A DNA stretch of 64,000 nucleotides, from assembly GCA_015680685.1 (NCBI GenBank), contig MNCI01027496.1:1488589-1552588 (forward strand), written 5' to 3'. Below, piece by piece: positions 1 to 10,278 of the stretch. A program made the translations under genes and the position numbers. This DNA is from Gnetum montanum (Eukaryota; Streptophyta; Gnetopsida; Gnetales; Gnetaceae). Position 1 is the stretch's first letter, and every line of letters starts with the position of its first letter. Under the pieces are notes generated by a model. The model had not been told where the DNA came from and searched no databases. It was given only the letters and a program-made list of their open reading frames with translations.

Positions 1-175
1 AAGATAGGCTTCTATGAGAAGAAGAAATTTTATATTAGTGAATCTATATGTAGTATGTGGTTACAATTTAATTTAGTTATAATAATAATTTTATTTTTGT
101 AAGATTTGACCTTAGGGTTTGAACAACGAGGTTACTAAGTTTCACTAAGTTTAGATAGCGCATGTAGAACTAAAT

Positions 176-193
176 TCCCCAGCAATGGTGCTA
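176..193 (-). other. Primer-binding site of Ath1, tRNA-Asp type
   Basis: On the minus strand the sequence is TAGCACCATTGCTGGGGA, one base after the LTR end. It is a decayed match to the TGGCGCCGTTGCCGGGGA form that many plant Athila elements use to pair with the tRNA-Asp 3' end. Confidence 0.6.
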
Positions 194-194
194 A

Positions 195-1080
195 TGATTA
201 GCGACAAGATACCCCTATGCCCAACCATACGAATCATAGGTGTTCACATGCAATCTGGTTGAATTCCATAGACTTTAATTACCAAGTACACTAGAGCTAA
301 ACAATGAGTTCATGTTGTCCATTCGTTGTCTTCCCAGTCTCACTTGTGAAAAGTAAGTGTATGGTTAAGTGGGACTGAGGCATAAGATTTTTATCATTTT
401 ATGTTTTATCAATTTTATCATCTAAAACAATAATGAAAGTGAGAGTAATTAATAGCTAAGGAAACTATTGTCTAATCTAACCTAACACAATTAACTGTCC
501 CCACTTCCTAGACACATCTTGAACTTCATGTAAAGACTGCTAGGTTGTCAACTGCTAACCATTTTTGAGCTACCAAATGTCACACGTATGTTCAAAGGGG
601 TCATGCTTGAGTAATTTAATTAATTACTTAATTAATAAAAATTAATTACTAAATGAATAATGTTAAATGTGAACTGCATGAAATCACAATGTATAAATGC
701 ATAAAGAAAGAAACTCTTAAGTGCTACAAGGATGAATCAAAGAGCTCGTATTTATTGCTGATACAATGGTGTGTTCAGATACATCAATGCTTGAATAAAG
801 ATCTAGTTACACTTAGACCTCCTACTGCAGGCACTTGGAAAATATTCTAACTCTCAAATGAACAAACTGCAACAATTTTCCTACTTGACTGAAAAACTCT
901 CCCCCGAATCGTGTGCTCAAGGGCTATATTTATAGGCCCAAGAATAGCCCACGATATCGCATACCCAATATCGCATCTTGGGCCACGATATCGCATACTT
1001 GCTATTGTGTACCCGATATTGCAACCACCTTGATATTGGATATTCAATATCGAGGCTCATGTAAAACAAGATTCATTACA
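195..1080 (-). repeat. LTR of Ath1 (5' LTR)
   Basis: The LTR ends against the primer-binding site as in its relatives (plus strand starts tgattagc). The other end is placed at 1080 (minus strand starts TGTAATGA) by alignment with the 1999-2932 LTR; this edge is uncertain by a few bases. A TATA-like box (rc of ctatatttatagg, near 922-934) lies inside. Just 5' of it on the minus strand, 940-1055 is dense in the palindromic word GATATCG and variants. Confidence 0.7.
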
Positions 1081-1104
1081 AGGGTTCATGTGCTCCCTGT
1101 TTCC

Positions 1105-1853
1105 AACCTTAGATTTGCCTTCTCATATTAGAGACTCTAGAGTATGTTTGATATTTTTCATTAAATAGTTCTAACATGATACTCCATTTGTGGATAGATT
1201 CTAGCTCTAAGGACTAGTACCAACTTTCAACTTCCTTAAGGGGAAGGTGGACTGCCACCACTATTGCAATGTCTGTCACCACTCTTATGCTTATTACGAT
1301 CACCATCCTTAGATCCCTTGTTGTTGTGATGCTTGCTCGAGTCCCTACCTTGGCTGTCACTTTGTCTTAAACCTAATTTATGAATAGTGGATTGCAGGGT
1401 CAAGTTCACATCCTTGCCATCAATAACAAGGGGTGGAGAATCTTCATGTTAAGAACCCTCAAGGGAAGGATCCTCTTTGTCCTCCTAATCTAGTAGGAAT
1501 AACCGATTAGTGAAATATTTCCCCTTTGTAGCATCATGAATTTTCTCCTAATGTTGATCTCATTTGCGTTGTGTTTCTATTGGATAGTAGTTTTGAGTGT
1601 CATATCCATCCATAACATACTCTTCATGAAGATCTGCTATGTCCAACTTCTTAAGGATCTTGAATAATATCCCGAGAATAGATCTATCAAGGGGCAAGAC
1701 AACATTGCCCTTCATATCACACCATCGCAATTGTTCATCCTGATGTAGGATGAAGGTGAAGTTCAGCACAAACTCATCTGGATGAGTGTATACCACCTTG
1801 CATTCTTATGGGACCAGTGGTTTGGTATCTTCATGCTTGCGAGAAGAAGACAT
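1105..1853 (-). pseudogene. Athila-like gag N-terminal region, broken (Ath2)
   Basis: A minus-strand ATG at 1853 opens a frame that continues, past a stop at about 1809-1811, into an open stretch (1796-1560). That stretch holds VYTHPDEF and ILHQDEQLRW, which also occur in the Ath4 gag near 50120-50230. Further down, 1180-1300 matches Ath4 gag DNA near 48930-49170. Gag would form the particle that packages element RNA. The copy has stops and ends at the Ath1 LTR. Identification rests on position after the PBS and on homology between copies in this window, not on a full domain. Confidence 0.65.
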
Positions 1854-1979
1854 TTTGTAAAACAAAATAAAATTGTCAATGTGCTTTTATAAGTTTATAT
1901 ATAGTGGGAATGATATTGACCTTGAGGTTCATACAATGATATTACTTAGACCTAAATAGCGCACATTCCACAAATAATG

Positions 1980-1997
1980 TCCCCAACAACGATGCCA
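1980..1997 (-). other. Primer-binding site of Ath2, tRNA-Asp type
   Basis: Minus strand reads TGGCATCGTTGTTGGGGA, one base from the LTR end at 1999. It matches the tRNA-Asp primer site of plant Athila elements with C-to-T type changes. Confidence 0.75.
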
Positions 1998-1998
1998 A

Positions 1999-2932
1999 TG
2001 ATGAGCAACGAGGTACCCCTACACTCAACCATACAAATCACAAAGTATTCATGCACGATCCGGTTGAATTTCATGGACTTAATTGTTTCCAATGTACTAG
2101 TCCTTTAGGAAGTGAATCTAGCCTTAAGGTCAATCGTTGTCTTTCCAATTATACTCATGATGTTCTTTGGTATGGTTAAGTGTAACTGAGGCATCTAATT
2201 TTTATCATTTTGTGTTTTATAAGCTGGTACTCAAAGGTAGATAAAAGGAATTTGATTAACTAATATAAATTATCTAATTAACTAGCATTTAACTAATCCT
2301 AACATAAGTATCCAATCCCACTTTCTGTACACATCCTGAACCCACATATCAACTACTAGGCAACTAAGCACTATGCTACTGGGCATACCGAGCAATAACG
2401 CTGCTGGGATTACCAAGAGAATATGTGTTACACTCGAAGCGATCGTACTTATGTGTGTAATCTATCTGGCTTAATTGATTCATTAATGTAATAACTGGGA
2501 AATATTTAATAATTAATGAAAACATTTAATAAATAATTAAAACCATTAAATGCATAAATGAAATAGCTAATCTATCCGAAGTGCTACAAGGTTTATTAGA
2601 AAGCTCATCTTTATTGCCACACACACTATCGTGCTCAGGTACAACAATGCTGGAATAAAGATCCATACACTCAATGACTCCTGCTATAGGCACTTGGGGG
2701 AAAATTTTAACTTTCAAATGGAAAAAACTACAAGATCTCTGCTACAACTACAATCTCTACTTTCATAAATGCAACTGCAAGCACGTATTTATAGCCAACT
2801 ACAGGCACTATGTCGATGGGGCCACATTGACACATGATAAGATGCATCAACTAGGCCTTGTCGATGAGGCCCAGATGACAAGGCTACGTCGATGAGGTTT
2901 CGTCAATGCAATCGACAAAACACAACTCATCA
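1999..2932 (-). repeat. 5' LTR of Ath2
   Basis: Plus strand starts tgatgagc and ends ctcatca, so the LTR has TG...CA ends on the minus strand and is 934 bp long. It carries the family's conserved U5-side block (aggtacccctacactcaacc near 2010). The U3 side (2810-2930) is rich in the word gtcgatgagg and relatives, with a TATA-like tatttatag near 2788. Confidence 0.85.
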
Positions 2933-2939
2933 ATAATGC

Positions 2940-4640
2940 TAAATAATATTTTATCTATAACTCTACAAGAAGAGCTTATTGGTAACGTTAAATAATATTT
3001 CATCAATAATCGTAGAGGAATAATTATTTTAACTAAGAGGCTAACTACAACTTATAGATTGGTAACGCTAAATAATATTTTGTTCATAATTCTCCAAGGA
3101 TAGCGTATCGATAACACTAAATAATATTCCATCCATAATGATAGAGAGAGAGTTTAATAGTAGCTCTAAATAAGATTTCATCCATAAAATTCTAAGGATA
3201 GCCTATTTGTAACAATAAATAATATTTCGTTCATAGCACCAACATATTTGCTCTAAGCAATCTTTTTGGCTGAGAGGTCAACTACCACTTATAGATTGAT
3301 TACACTAAATAACGATAGATAGAACTCAATAGTAACACTAAATAACATTTCATCAACATTAGTACATTTGCTCCAAGCAATCTTTTGGTTGAGAGGCAAA
3401 CTACCACTCATATATTACTAATGCTAAATAATATTTCATCCATAACGCTCCAAGGAGATCTTATCAATAACACAGAGCCCTAACTGCCAACACAGAGCTA
3501 ATAAACCAAACAATTGAAAAGAATTGGACACACCAACATATTTGCTCTAAGCAATCTTTTTGGCTAAGAGGTCAACTACCACTTATAGATTGATTACACT
3601 AAATAACAATAGATAGAATTCAATAGTAACACTAAATAACATTTCATCAACATTAGTACATTTTCTCCAAGCAAGCTTTTGGTTGAGAGGCAAACTACCA
3701 CTCATATATTACTAATGCTAAATAATATTTCATCCATAACGCTCCAGGGAGATCTTATCAGTAACACAGAGCTCTAACTACCAACACAGAGCTAATAAAC
3801 CAAACAATCGAAAAGAATTGGACACGATCTTGATAATAGCTCTAACTATAGTTTGTATGTTTGCTACTGAATAGTTGAAAAGAATTGGATAGGATCTTGA
3901 TGATAGCTTTAACTGTAGTTTTTCTATTTGCTGCTAAATAATCGAAAAGAATTTGTTTGTTTGCTTTTATAGGCTATCTTTGCAATGTTATAGATGAAAT
4001 CTTATTTATCACTATTGTTAAGCTCTTCCTCTATCATTACAAATGAAATATTATTTAGCATTACTAATAAGATCTCCTTGGAGTGTTATGGACGAAATAT
4101 TATTTTTGGCCGAAAGGCCAATTACCACTCATATATCAATAATGTTAAATAATATGTAATCCATAACTCTGCAGGGAGAGCTTATCAGTAACATTAAATA
4201 ATATTTCATCAATAATAGTAGAGGGAAAGCTTATTTTGACTGAAAGGCTTACTACCACTTATAGATCGGTAACGCTAAATAACATTGCTTTCATAATGCT
4301 CCAAGGAAGGCTTATCGATAACACTAAATAATATTCCATTCATAATAATAGATAGAGAGATTAACAATATCGCTCAATAAAATTTCATCCATAATATTCT
4401 AAGGATAGCCTATTTGTAACAATAAATAATATTTCATCCATAACACCAACATATTTTCTCTAAGTAATCTTTTTAGTTTGGCTAAGAGGCCATTACTAGT
4501 CATATTTCGGTAACGCCAACTTTATCCATAACACTGACTAACATTGGCTTTCTCAAGAGGCCATTACCATTCATATTTCGGTAACACCAACTTTGTCCAT
4601 AACGCTAACTAACGTTGACGTGTTATGAAAGGTTACGTCC
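2940..4640. repeat. Field of short related repeats (ctaaataatatttcatccataa family), both orientations
   Basis: Words such as gctaaataatatttcatcc, gagaggcaaactaccactcat and ccaaggagatcttatcagtaac recur about every 60-150 bases. A reverse-complement patch lies at about 3960-4100. No coding potential is visible. The same family resumes at 7840-8120, so it surrounds the helicase pseudogene and may be the non-coding body of the same dead transposon. Confidence 0.7.
3237..3824. repeat. 294-bp direct tandem duplication
   Basis: The segment 3237-3530 (starting caccaacatatttgctctaa) is repeated at 3531-3824 with few differences, mostly single-base changes. Both copies end in aaaagaattggacac. A related single copy lies at about 7925-8115. 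Confidence 0.85.
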
Positions 4641-5244
4641 GTTGCAAAATAGAAATACGTTTAGAAAGGTTGTGTAATATGTTTAGAAAGGTTGCATCCT
4701 CATTCCAAAGGTTATGTCCCATTGAAAACCATAAATACACCTCAATAGATGAACAGTTTGCGTTGGATTCGGGAGCACCTACTGAAGCACAGTAAATCGG
4801 CAATGGATACGCATGTCAGAATTTTTTCTGAAATTTTGTACATATAATAATAATAAGGCTCTTGTTAATATCAGCGCTCCAGTTACTGTTGTTCATGGCT
4901 TCAACAAGGCAGTGACTGTGCCACTACATATGCATACTTCTCTATTTACGAACTCATGTTAATCTTCTTTGCATATACTGATGTACTATTTAAAACATGG
5001 AATGACTCGGCTTTCAGCCAAGAGAGAGAATTTGTAATGAAATTTTGTGTATATACATTGAAATGACCACCTTGACATGCCTCATATTATTCTTGCGTTG
5101 TTCTCGATGTCTGTTCTGAATCATGTAGGAAAATCCTTTTTAGAAAATTCTGTAATATAATATACAGTTATCAATATCGTAGATTTCAATAAATTTAGAG
5201 TAGCTCCAAGAGTAGGAGAGGAGAAATGGATAGATTACTGTTGG
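4641..5244. other. Non-coding stretch before the helicase remnant
   Basis: AT-rich sequence without a convincing reading frame or repeat unit. It may be the decayed upstream part of the helicase element, since reading-frame fragments begin directly after it. Confidence 0.4.
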
Positions 5245-7034
5245 GTGCAACTGTTACTACACTATCCTTTTAGAGATGTCAAACACGATCTGGGAAGAAA
5301 TGATGAAGAAATTGAACGAAAATGGATTTCTGTTCAACACATCTATGAATTGGAAGAGGAGACATTCGATGAAGAGTTTGAACGTGCTTGCGAGGAAGAG
5401 AGGCAGTATACAGATATTATTCCAGAAAGACAGGATGGTATTGAATATGATTTTGAAGTACTAAATCGACATCTACTTACATCAGCTCATTTTCAATGAA
5501 GTAAACTCGAAATGCTTGGATTAAGAGATCGAGATAGACAGAACGAATGGTCAGCCAGCTATCCTGGAGAGGATGTTGCAAAAATTGCTACATCTTTTGT
5601 TCATGGTCATAGATCACATGGGATAATAACACATTCAAGAAATAATGAAAATCAGGTGGACATATCTTCTCTAGGAGTTTAACAGAAGAAATGCTACAAG
5701 ATTATCGTTGGCCATCTATATATGCAACAATTCGAAATGGATGAAGTTTCTCCTCTATTGATGATTATTCAAGGTACAGCAGGCACAGGAAAATCGTATC
5801 TCATTGATACGATTCGTAAAGAATTTAGTCGAACTTGTTCATCGGGAAAGAATAGCTTATTGGTGCTTGCCCCTACTGATGCTGCAGCGTATAATCTTAA
5901 TGCAACTACAATACATTCTGCATTGAAGATTGGAATCGGAGATTACAAACCATTGGCTGCATCAACTTTGTCATCGTTGCAAAATAAATACAAGTACTTA
6001 AAGTATATTATTATAGATGAAATGAGTTTCACAGGTGGCAAATTGCTTAGTAGCATTGACCAAAGGCTTAAGGAAATATTTCTAGATAATCGTTTAGATA
6101 ACTTTGGTGGTAGATCTATGATACTCATTGGAGATCTACACAGCTTCCACCTGTTAAAAATGTTATACTGTACATATCATCTCAAATGCATGTGAAGAAT
6201 TTGTGGTTGGAATTCAATAAATTTGTAACCTTTGATGTTGTGTATTGACAAAGGGGTGATGATTCGCAACAACAAAGATTTAGAGAAGTTTTGATGAATA
6301 TACAAGAAGGAAAGATGACTAATGAGGATTATGACTTTTTAAGCTTGAGAATGCAACTTACATTAACATCAGATGGGCGAGATGAATTTGAGGATTCTGT
6401 GCATTTGTTTGATACAAAAGATAAAATGCATATGCATAATGAAAAAATATTGCTCAAAATGCAAAAGCCAGTTGCACAGTGCATAGTAAATAGAAAGACA
6501 TGGTGTAAAATTTTCAAATGATTCAGAAGGAGAATTGGACCAAGTAGTGTTCATTTGTGAGGATGTAAGGGGTATGCTCATTGTTAATCTATGGCCAAAA
6601 GCAGGATTATTTAATGGTGCATTGGGAGTCACTAAGAAAATAATATATAGTCCACACTATCAACCTCCAAATTGCCATCGTATGTCATCATTGAGTTTGA
6701 CTCCTATATTGGAGTACCGTATGATAATGAACATCCTCGACAAGTACCCATTCCACCAATCATACGTGGAGGATCTCGCCAACTACCACTTAGATTAGCA
6801 TGGGCTTTAACGATACATAAGTCATAGGGAATGACATTGGAGAAAGCGTGTATAGATGTTGGTAGCAAAGAAACAATAGGTCTTACATTTATGGCACTAT
6901 CTCGAGTGAGGAATATTGACAGTTTGAAGATATTCCCTCCGATCTCCAAAGAAAAATATATCAGGATATTTAAGGCTTCGCACCTTCAAGGTAGATTGGA
7001 TGAAGAGCAATGCATTAAATCTAATGAAAAATGA
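5245..7034 (+). pseudogene. PIF1/Helitron-type helicase, broken into fragments
   Basis: Four plus-strand fragments in changing frames make up the rear half of a PIF1-like DNA helicase, the type encoded by plant Helitrons. The 5722-6195 fragment has Walker A (GTAGTGKS), an APTDAAA segment and Walker B (IIIDEMSF); its frame breaks near 6150, just after ILIGDLH. The fragments 6291-6521 and 6535-6798 cover the middle region. The 6831-7034 fragment ends with the motif VI-like GLTFMALSRVRN. The 5245-5499 fragment (acidic, before the ATPase core) fits the linker ahead of the helicase. No Rep/HUH nuclease motif is visible, so this is a decayed partial copy; a stand-alone PIF1 copy is the alternative. 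Confidence 0.85.
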
Positions 7035-7239
7035 TCTCTTTCTTTTCTGTCAACTAATTTTTACCATTTTGAATGTTAGAACATTTGTAACTATACATTT
7101 TCAATTATGCAAGTTTGTAGATTGATCATTTTTGCTGTATTACAACATGTTTATAATCATTCAATAAAGCATTCCATGGTCTTATAATATTTTTATCTGT
7201 TATGTTTAAATCATCACTGTTGCAGACAACTGGTGATCA

Positions 7240-7837
7240 CTAGCTTAGTTATATATTTATAATATATATCTATAAATTGGCCGAGAGAATCTTATTTGTT
7301 TACAAGTAAAAAATTTCACGACTTCTAGATGAAGAACAAAATTTAAAAACCCAAAATTTCATGCCTTCTGGATAAAGAACAAGAATTATGTACCTTATTT
7401 TTCCTAAGGATGGGTTTTCTGAAAAAAAAAAGATTTCCATCAATTAGTGTTTGCTCTCACTCTCAGCCGAATTTGCATTATATATCAAAAACAACAAATT
7501 TAGCCAAGGGTGAGAGCATACACTAATTGATGGAAATCTTTTTTTCAGAAAACCCATCCTTAGGAAAAATAAGGTACANCAAAAACAACAAATTTAGCCA
7601 AGGGTGAGAGCATACACTAATTGATAGAAATCTTTTTTTCAGAAAACCCATCCTTAGGAAAAATAAGGTACATAACTCTTGTTCTTCATCCAGAAGGCAT
7701 GAAAATTTGGGTTTTTAATTCTTGTTCTTCGTCTAGAAGTCGCGAAATTTTTTACTCAAAAAACTTTTTACTTGTAAACAAATAAGATTCTCTCGGCCAA
7801 TTTATAGATATATATTATAAATATATAACTAAGCTAG
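7240..7837. mobile_element. Fold-back / inverted-repeat element
   Basis: The left arm, from ctagcttagttatatattt (7240) to about 7470, is the reverse complement of the right arm ending aaatatataactaagctag (7837). Arms are about 230 bp around a loop of about 30 bases (gaatttgcattatatatc). The right arm is artificially lengthened by the false duplication at the N (7579). No coding capacity and no clear target duplication. It resembles a MITE or fold-back element lying just 3' of the helicase remnant. Confidence 0.75.
7486..7672. other. Assembly join: unmerged overlap at single N (7579)
   Basis: The 93 bases 7486-7578 reappear after the N, from 7580, with one difference (gatggaaa versus gatagaaa). 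The first copy stops exactly at the N. This is the signature of two overlapping contig ends placed end to end, so the duplication is probably not biological. Confidence 0.8.
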
Positions 7838-7839
7838 TT

Positions 7840-8170
7840 AAGAGACCAACTACCACTCATAGATCAATAATGCTAAATAATGTTTCATCCATAATGATAG
7901 AGAGAGCTTAACAGTAGCGCTAAATAACATTTCATCAACATCAGCATATTTGCTCCAAGCAATCTTTTTGGTTGAGAGGCAAACTACCACTCATATATTG
8001 GTAACGCTAAATAATATTTTGTTCATAATGCTCTAGGGAGATCTTATCAGTAACATAGAGCTCTAACTGCCAACACAAAGCTAATAAACTAAACAATAAA
8101 AAAGAATTGGACATTATCTCAATGATAGCTCTAAATGTAGTTGTTACTGAACAGTCAAAAAGAATTTGTT
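7840..8170. repeat. Right-hand continuation of the ctaaataat repeat field
   Basis: Contains the same words as 2940-4640 (caagcaatctttttggttgag, gggagatcttatcagtaaca, caaagctaataaac). It places the helicase remnant and the fold-back element inside one repeat family. Confidence 0.65.
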
Positions 8171-10278
8171 TGTTTGGTTGTATAGCATGTCACACAAGTG
8201 GGCTAGTTATGAGAAAACTAAGAAAATGATAAAAAATAATTAAAAAAAGGTTTTGTTTGGTTTTTGTACCTAGGCTGACGAAAGCTATGTTATCGCTAGG
8301 TTAAAAGAAAACTATGAAAGAGTTTGTTACTTGGGAAGATAACAATTTGCGATCATAATAAATAATAGAAGATCCTAACCTTCTACAACGTTCAATCAAG
8401 TCTACTATGTGCTGACCATCTTCTATCCTATCTTATTTGACTTTTCAAAAGATCAAAAATATTACATAGGTTACAAAAAAAAAAAATTTAAAATTAGCTT
8501 TTAGTTTAAAGTAAGGTAACTTGGTGCTATTAGCACAACCCCTACCCACAAAGGAAAGTAGCTTTTTGATTATGTTTAAGAGGGTCATAGTTCTTGTCAT
8601 TTTCACATAGGTGTAGACCCTTTACAAAAAGGAATAAGACAATTTGACTATTTGGCATTGATTATAATTTCATCATTTGAGAGAGTGAACAAAATAGCCT
8701 TGAAAAGAAAATTATCTTATCAATCCTAAGACCCAATTGTAGCCGCATGAAAACAAAATCTCAGTTCAGTTGCATTGATATAAAAATCAAAAAATCCACT
8801 ATGGATTATGGATACATGTCATGTAGGGATAGACAGGTTTCCGAAGGTTTGTTTGAGGGTCATTGTTAAAAGTCACATTCCACTTTTCATATGGAGCAAC
8901 AACTATCCTTAAATTCAGAAAGCAAGTCTATGAAGGTCAACATCTCAATCAAAATTTCTATGTTCACATCCACCGCCGATCCAGCCTGTCTCTAACCAAC
9001 TTCCCATAGTGGCCCGTGAAACCCAAAAACCCAAGATGTTCATTCATAGCTCAACATTATATTATTACAAAACCTGTGAAAACAATAACTTATGATTAAT
9101 ATAGAACACAAATTCCAAGAAAGTTTCCGTGGTGGGATTCCTTGGTGCTAATGGGCTGTGACGACTTGTGGAATATGGGTCCCACCAATTCTGTAATTGC
9201 TCCGACGGTGGTGGCCCCTGGGACCCACCTCACCTTTCAAAAGTTTCAAATTCATGAGCAACATTAATTATTAATGTTTGATGCTGCTAGTTTTATTCGT
9301 GTTGTGGCTGAGAAAATTTGCAGTTGTGTCAGAAACGATTTAACGCCATTAACGAGATAGGACAGCATGAATGAAAGCAGCAGTAGCAGCGGCCATGACT
9401 GCACTCATTTGCCGGCCCTGCTTGCAAAAGCAGAATTGTGTGTTGGGTTTTGTTTTTTAAATTGATTTTGTCTGGTTGAAAGCTTTTGCAGCAATGTCCA
9501 GAGCCCCACTTTTTAGCCGGGGCCTGCTAGTCCCACTCGTTGTATTTGTCTGGATTTCGTTACGCAACGTTCTTCTGGGTGCTTGGACATTTTACAATGT
9601 TTTGCAGGATTTAGGTCTATTTCAAATTAGTCTCGGTTTATATTCTACATATGGTGCATAGATAGATTGGGGAATCCTGATTGTCTTACATGAATTTTGC
9701 GTCTCAAAAATCTGCTGGAGGCCTAGGGCAGATATGTCTGTTCTGATCCGTACACTATTGCTGGCTATTAAGATAATTTTACTCAAACAATTAAATTTTC
9801 TCCAATGCTGTGCAAGAGACATTGAATCAACTTGTAGACATTTTCTTGGATCTTACACATAATATGCAAACGATGACATCGTGGGCCTCTTCTTGTCGGA
9901 CAAGAAATTCGTTTCATTTATTGTTTAATTTGTTGCAGCAAGAAAAGAACCTTTTATAACTTTTTAATGGAATGGAGAAATTACAGAGTCTGCAGTACAG
10001 GAACATAATGGTGAAATGAGCAAAAAATGGATAAATCTGTCCATTGATGGCGTCTTATGTATGGTACAAATATGGCCTCAGGACACAATGGAAGGCAGGC
10101 CGGATGTTTCTTCATATTTTCGTAAATGGAAAGGTGGGACAAAAAAAGTAGGAAGAAAAGGGGAAAAACCCATTGACAGAGAGAGGGGGGGAAAGGCAGA
10201 AAAAAAACCATTGGCAGAGGGAGAGAGAGTAAAAAAAGGAAGAAGAAGAACAAAAACTATTGAATTATTGCATCAAAG
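8171..10278. other. Intergenic region downstream of the kinase
   Basis: No convincing gene or transposon. 8171-9480 is mixed-composition unique sequence. The part adjoining 10278 should hold the kinase 3' UTR. A plus-strand purine-rich tract of about 130 bases (about 10130-10262, runs of a, g and gaa) lies right after the kinase stop and would be pyrimidine-rich in the mRNA. Open frames here are short and low-complexity. Confidence 0.5.

Larger units (their letters stand above)
1..1080 (-). mobile_element. Ath1: 5' end of an Athila-like LTR retrotransposon, runs off left edge
   Basis: Read on the minus strand, this is an LTR (195-1080), a one-base spacer, a tRNA-type primer-binding site (176-193), and about 175 bases of leader that leave the window. 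Positions 1-45 resemble the gag-start region of Ath4 near 50290. The LTR terminus shares with the other Athila-like copies a conserved block (rc of 'tacccctatgcccaacca'). Only the 5' end is present, so coding content cannot be judged. Confidence 0.75.
1081..2932 (-). mobile_element. Ath2: Athila-like 5' LTR, PBS and truncated gag
   Basis: Minus-strand order is LTR 2932-1999, PBS 1997-1980, leader, then gag from about 1853 down to about 1105, where it abuts the Ath1 LTR. No protease or polymerase follows. The pattern LTR-gag-LTR-leader could come from Ath1 inserting into Ath2 gag or from recombination between related elements; no target duplication can be checked because Ath1 leaves the window. 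Confidence 0.75.

Noticed and set aside
2526-2895. Short open frames on both strands
   Set aside because: They lie within the Ath2 LTR and have no protein features.
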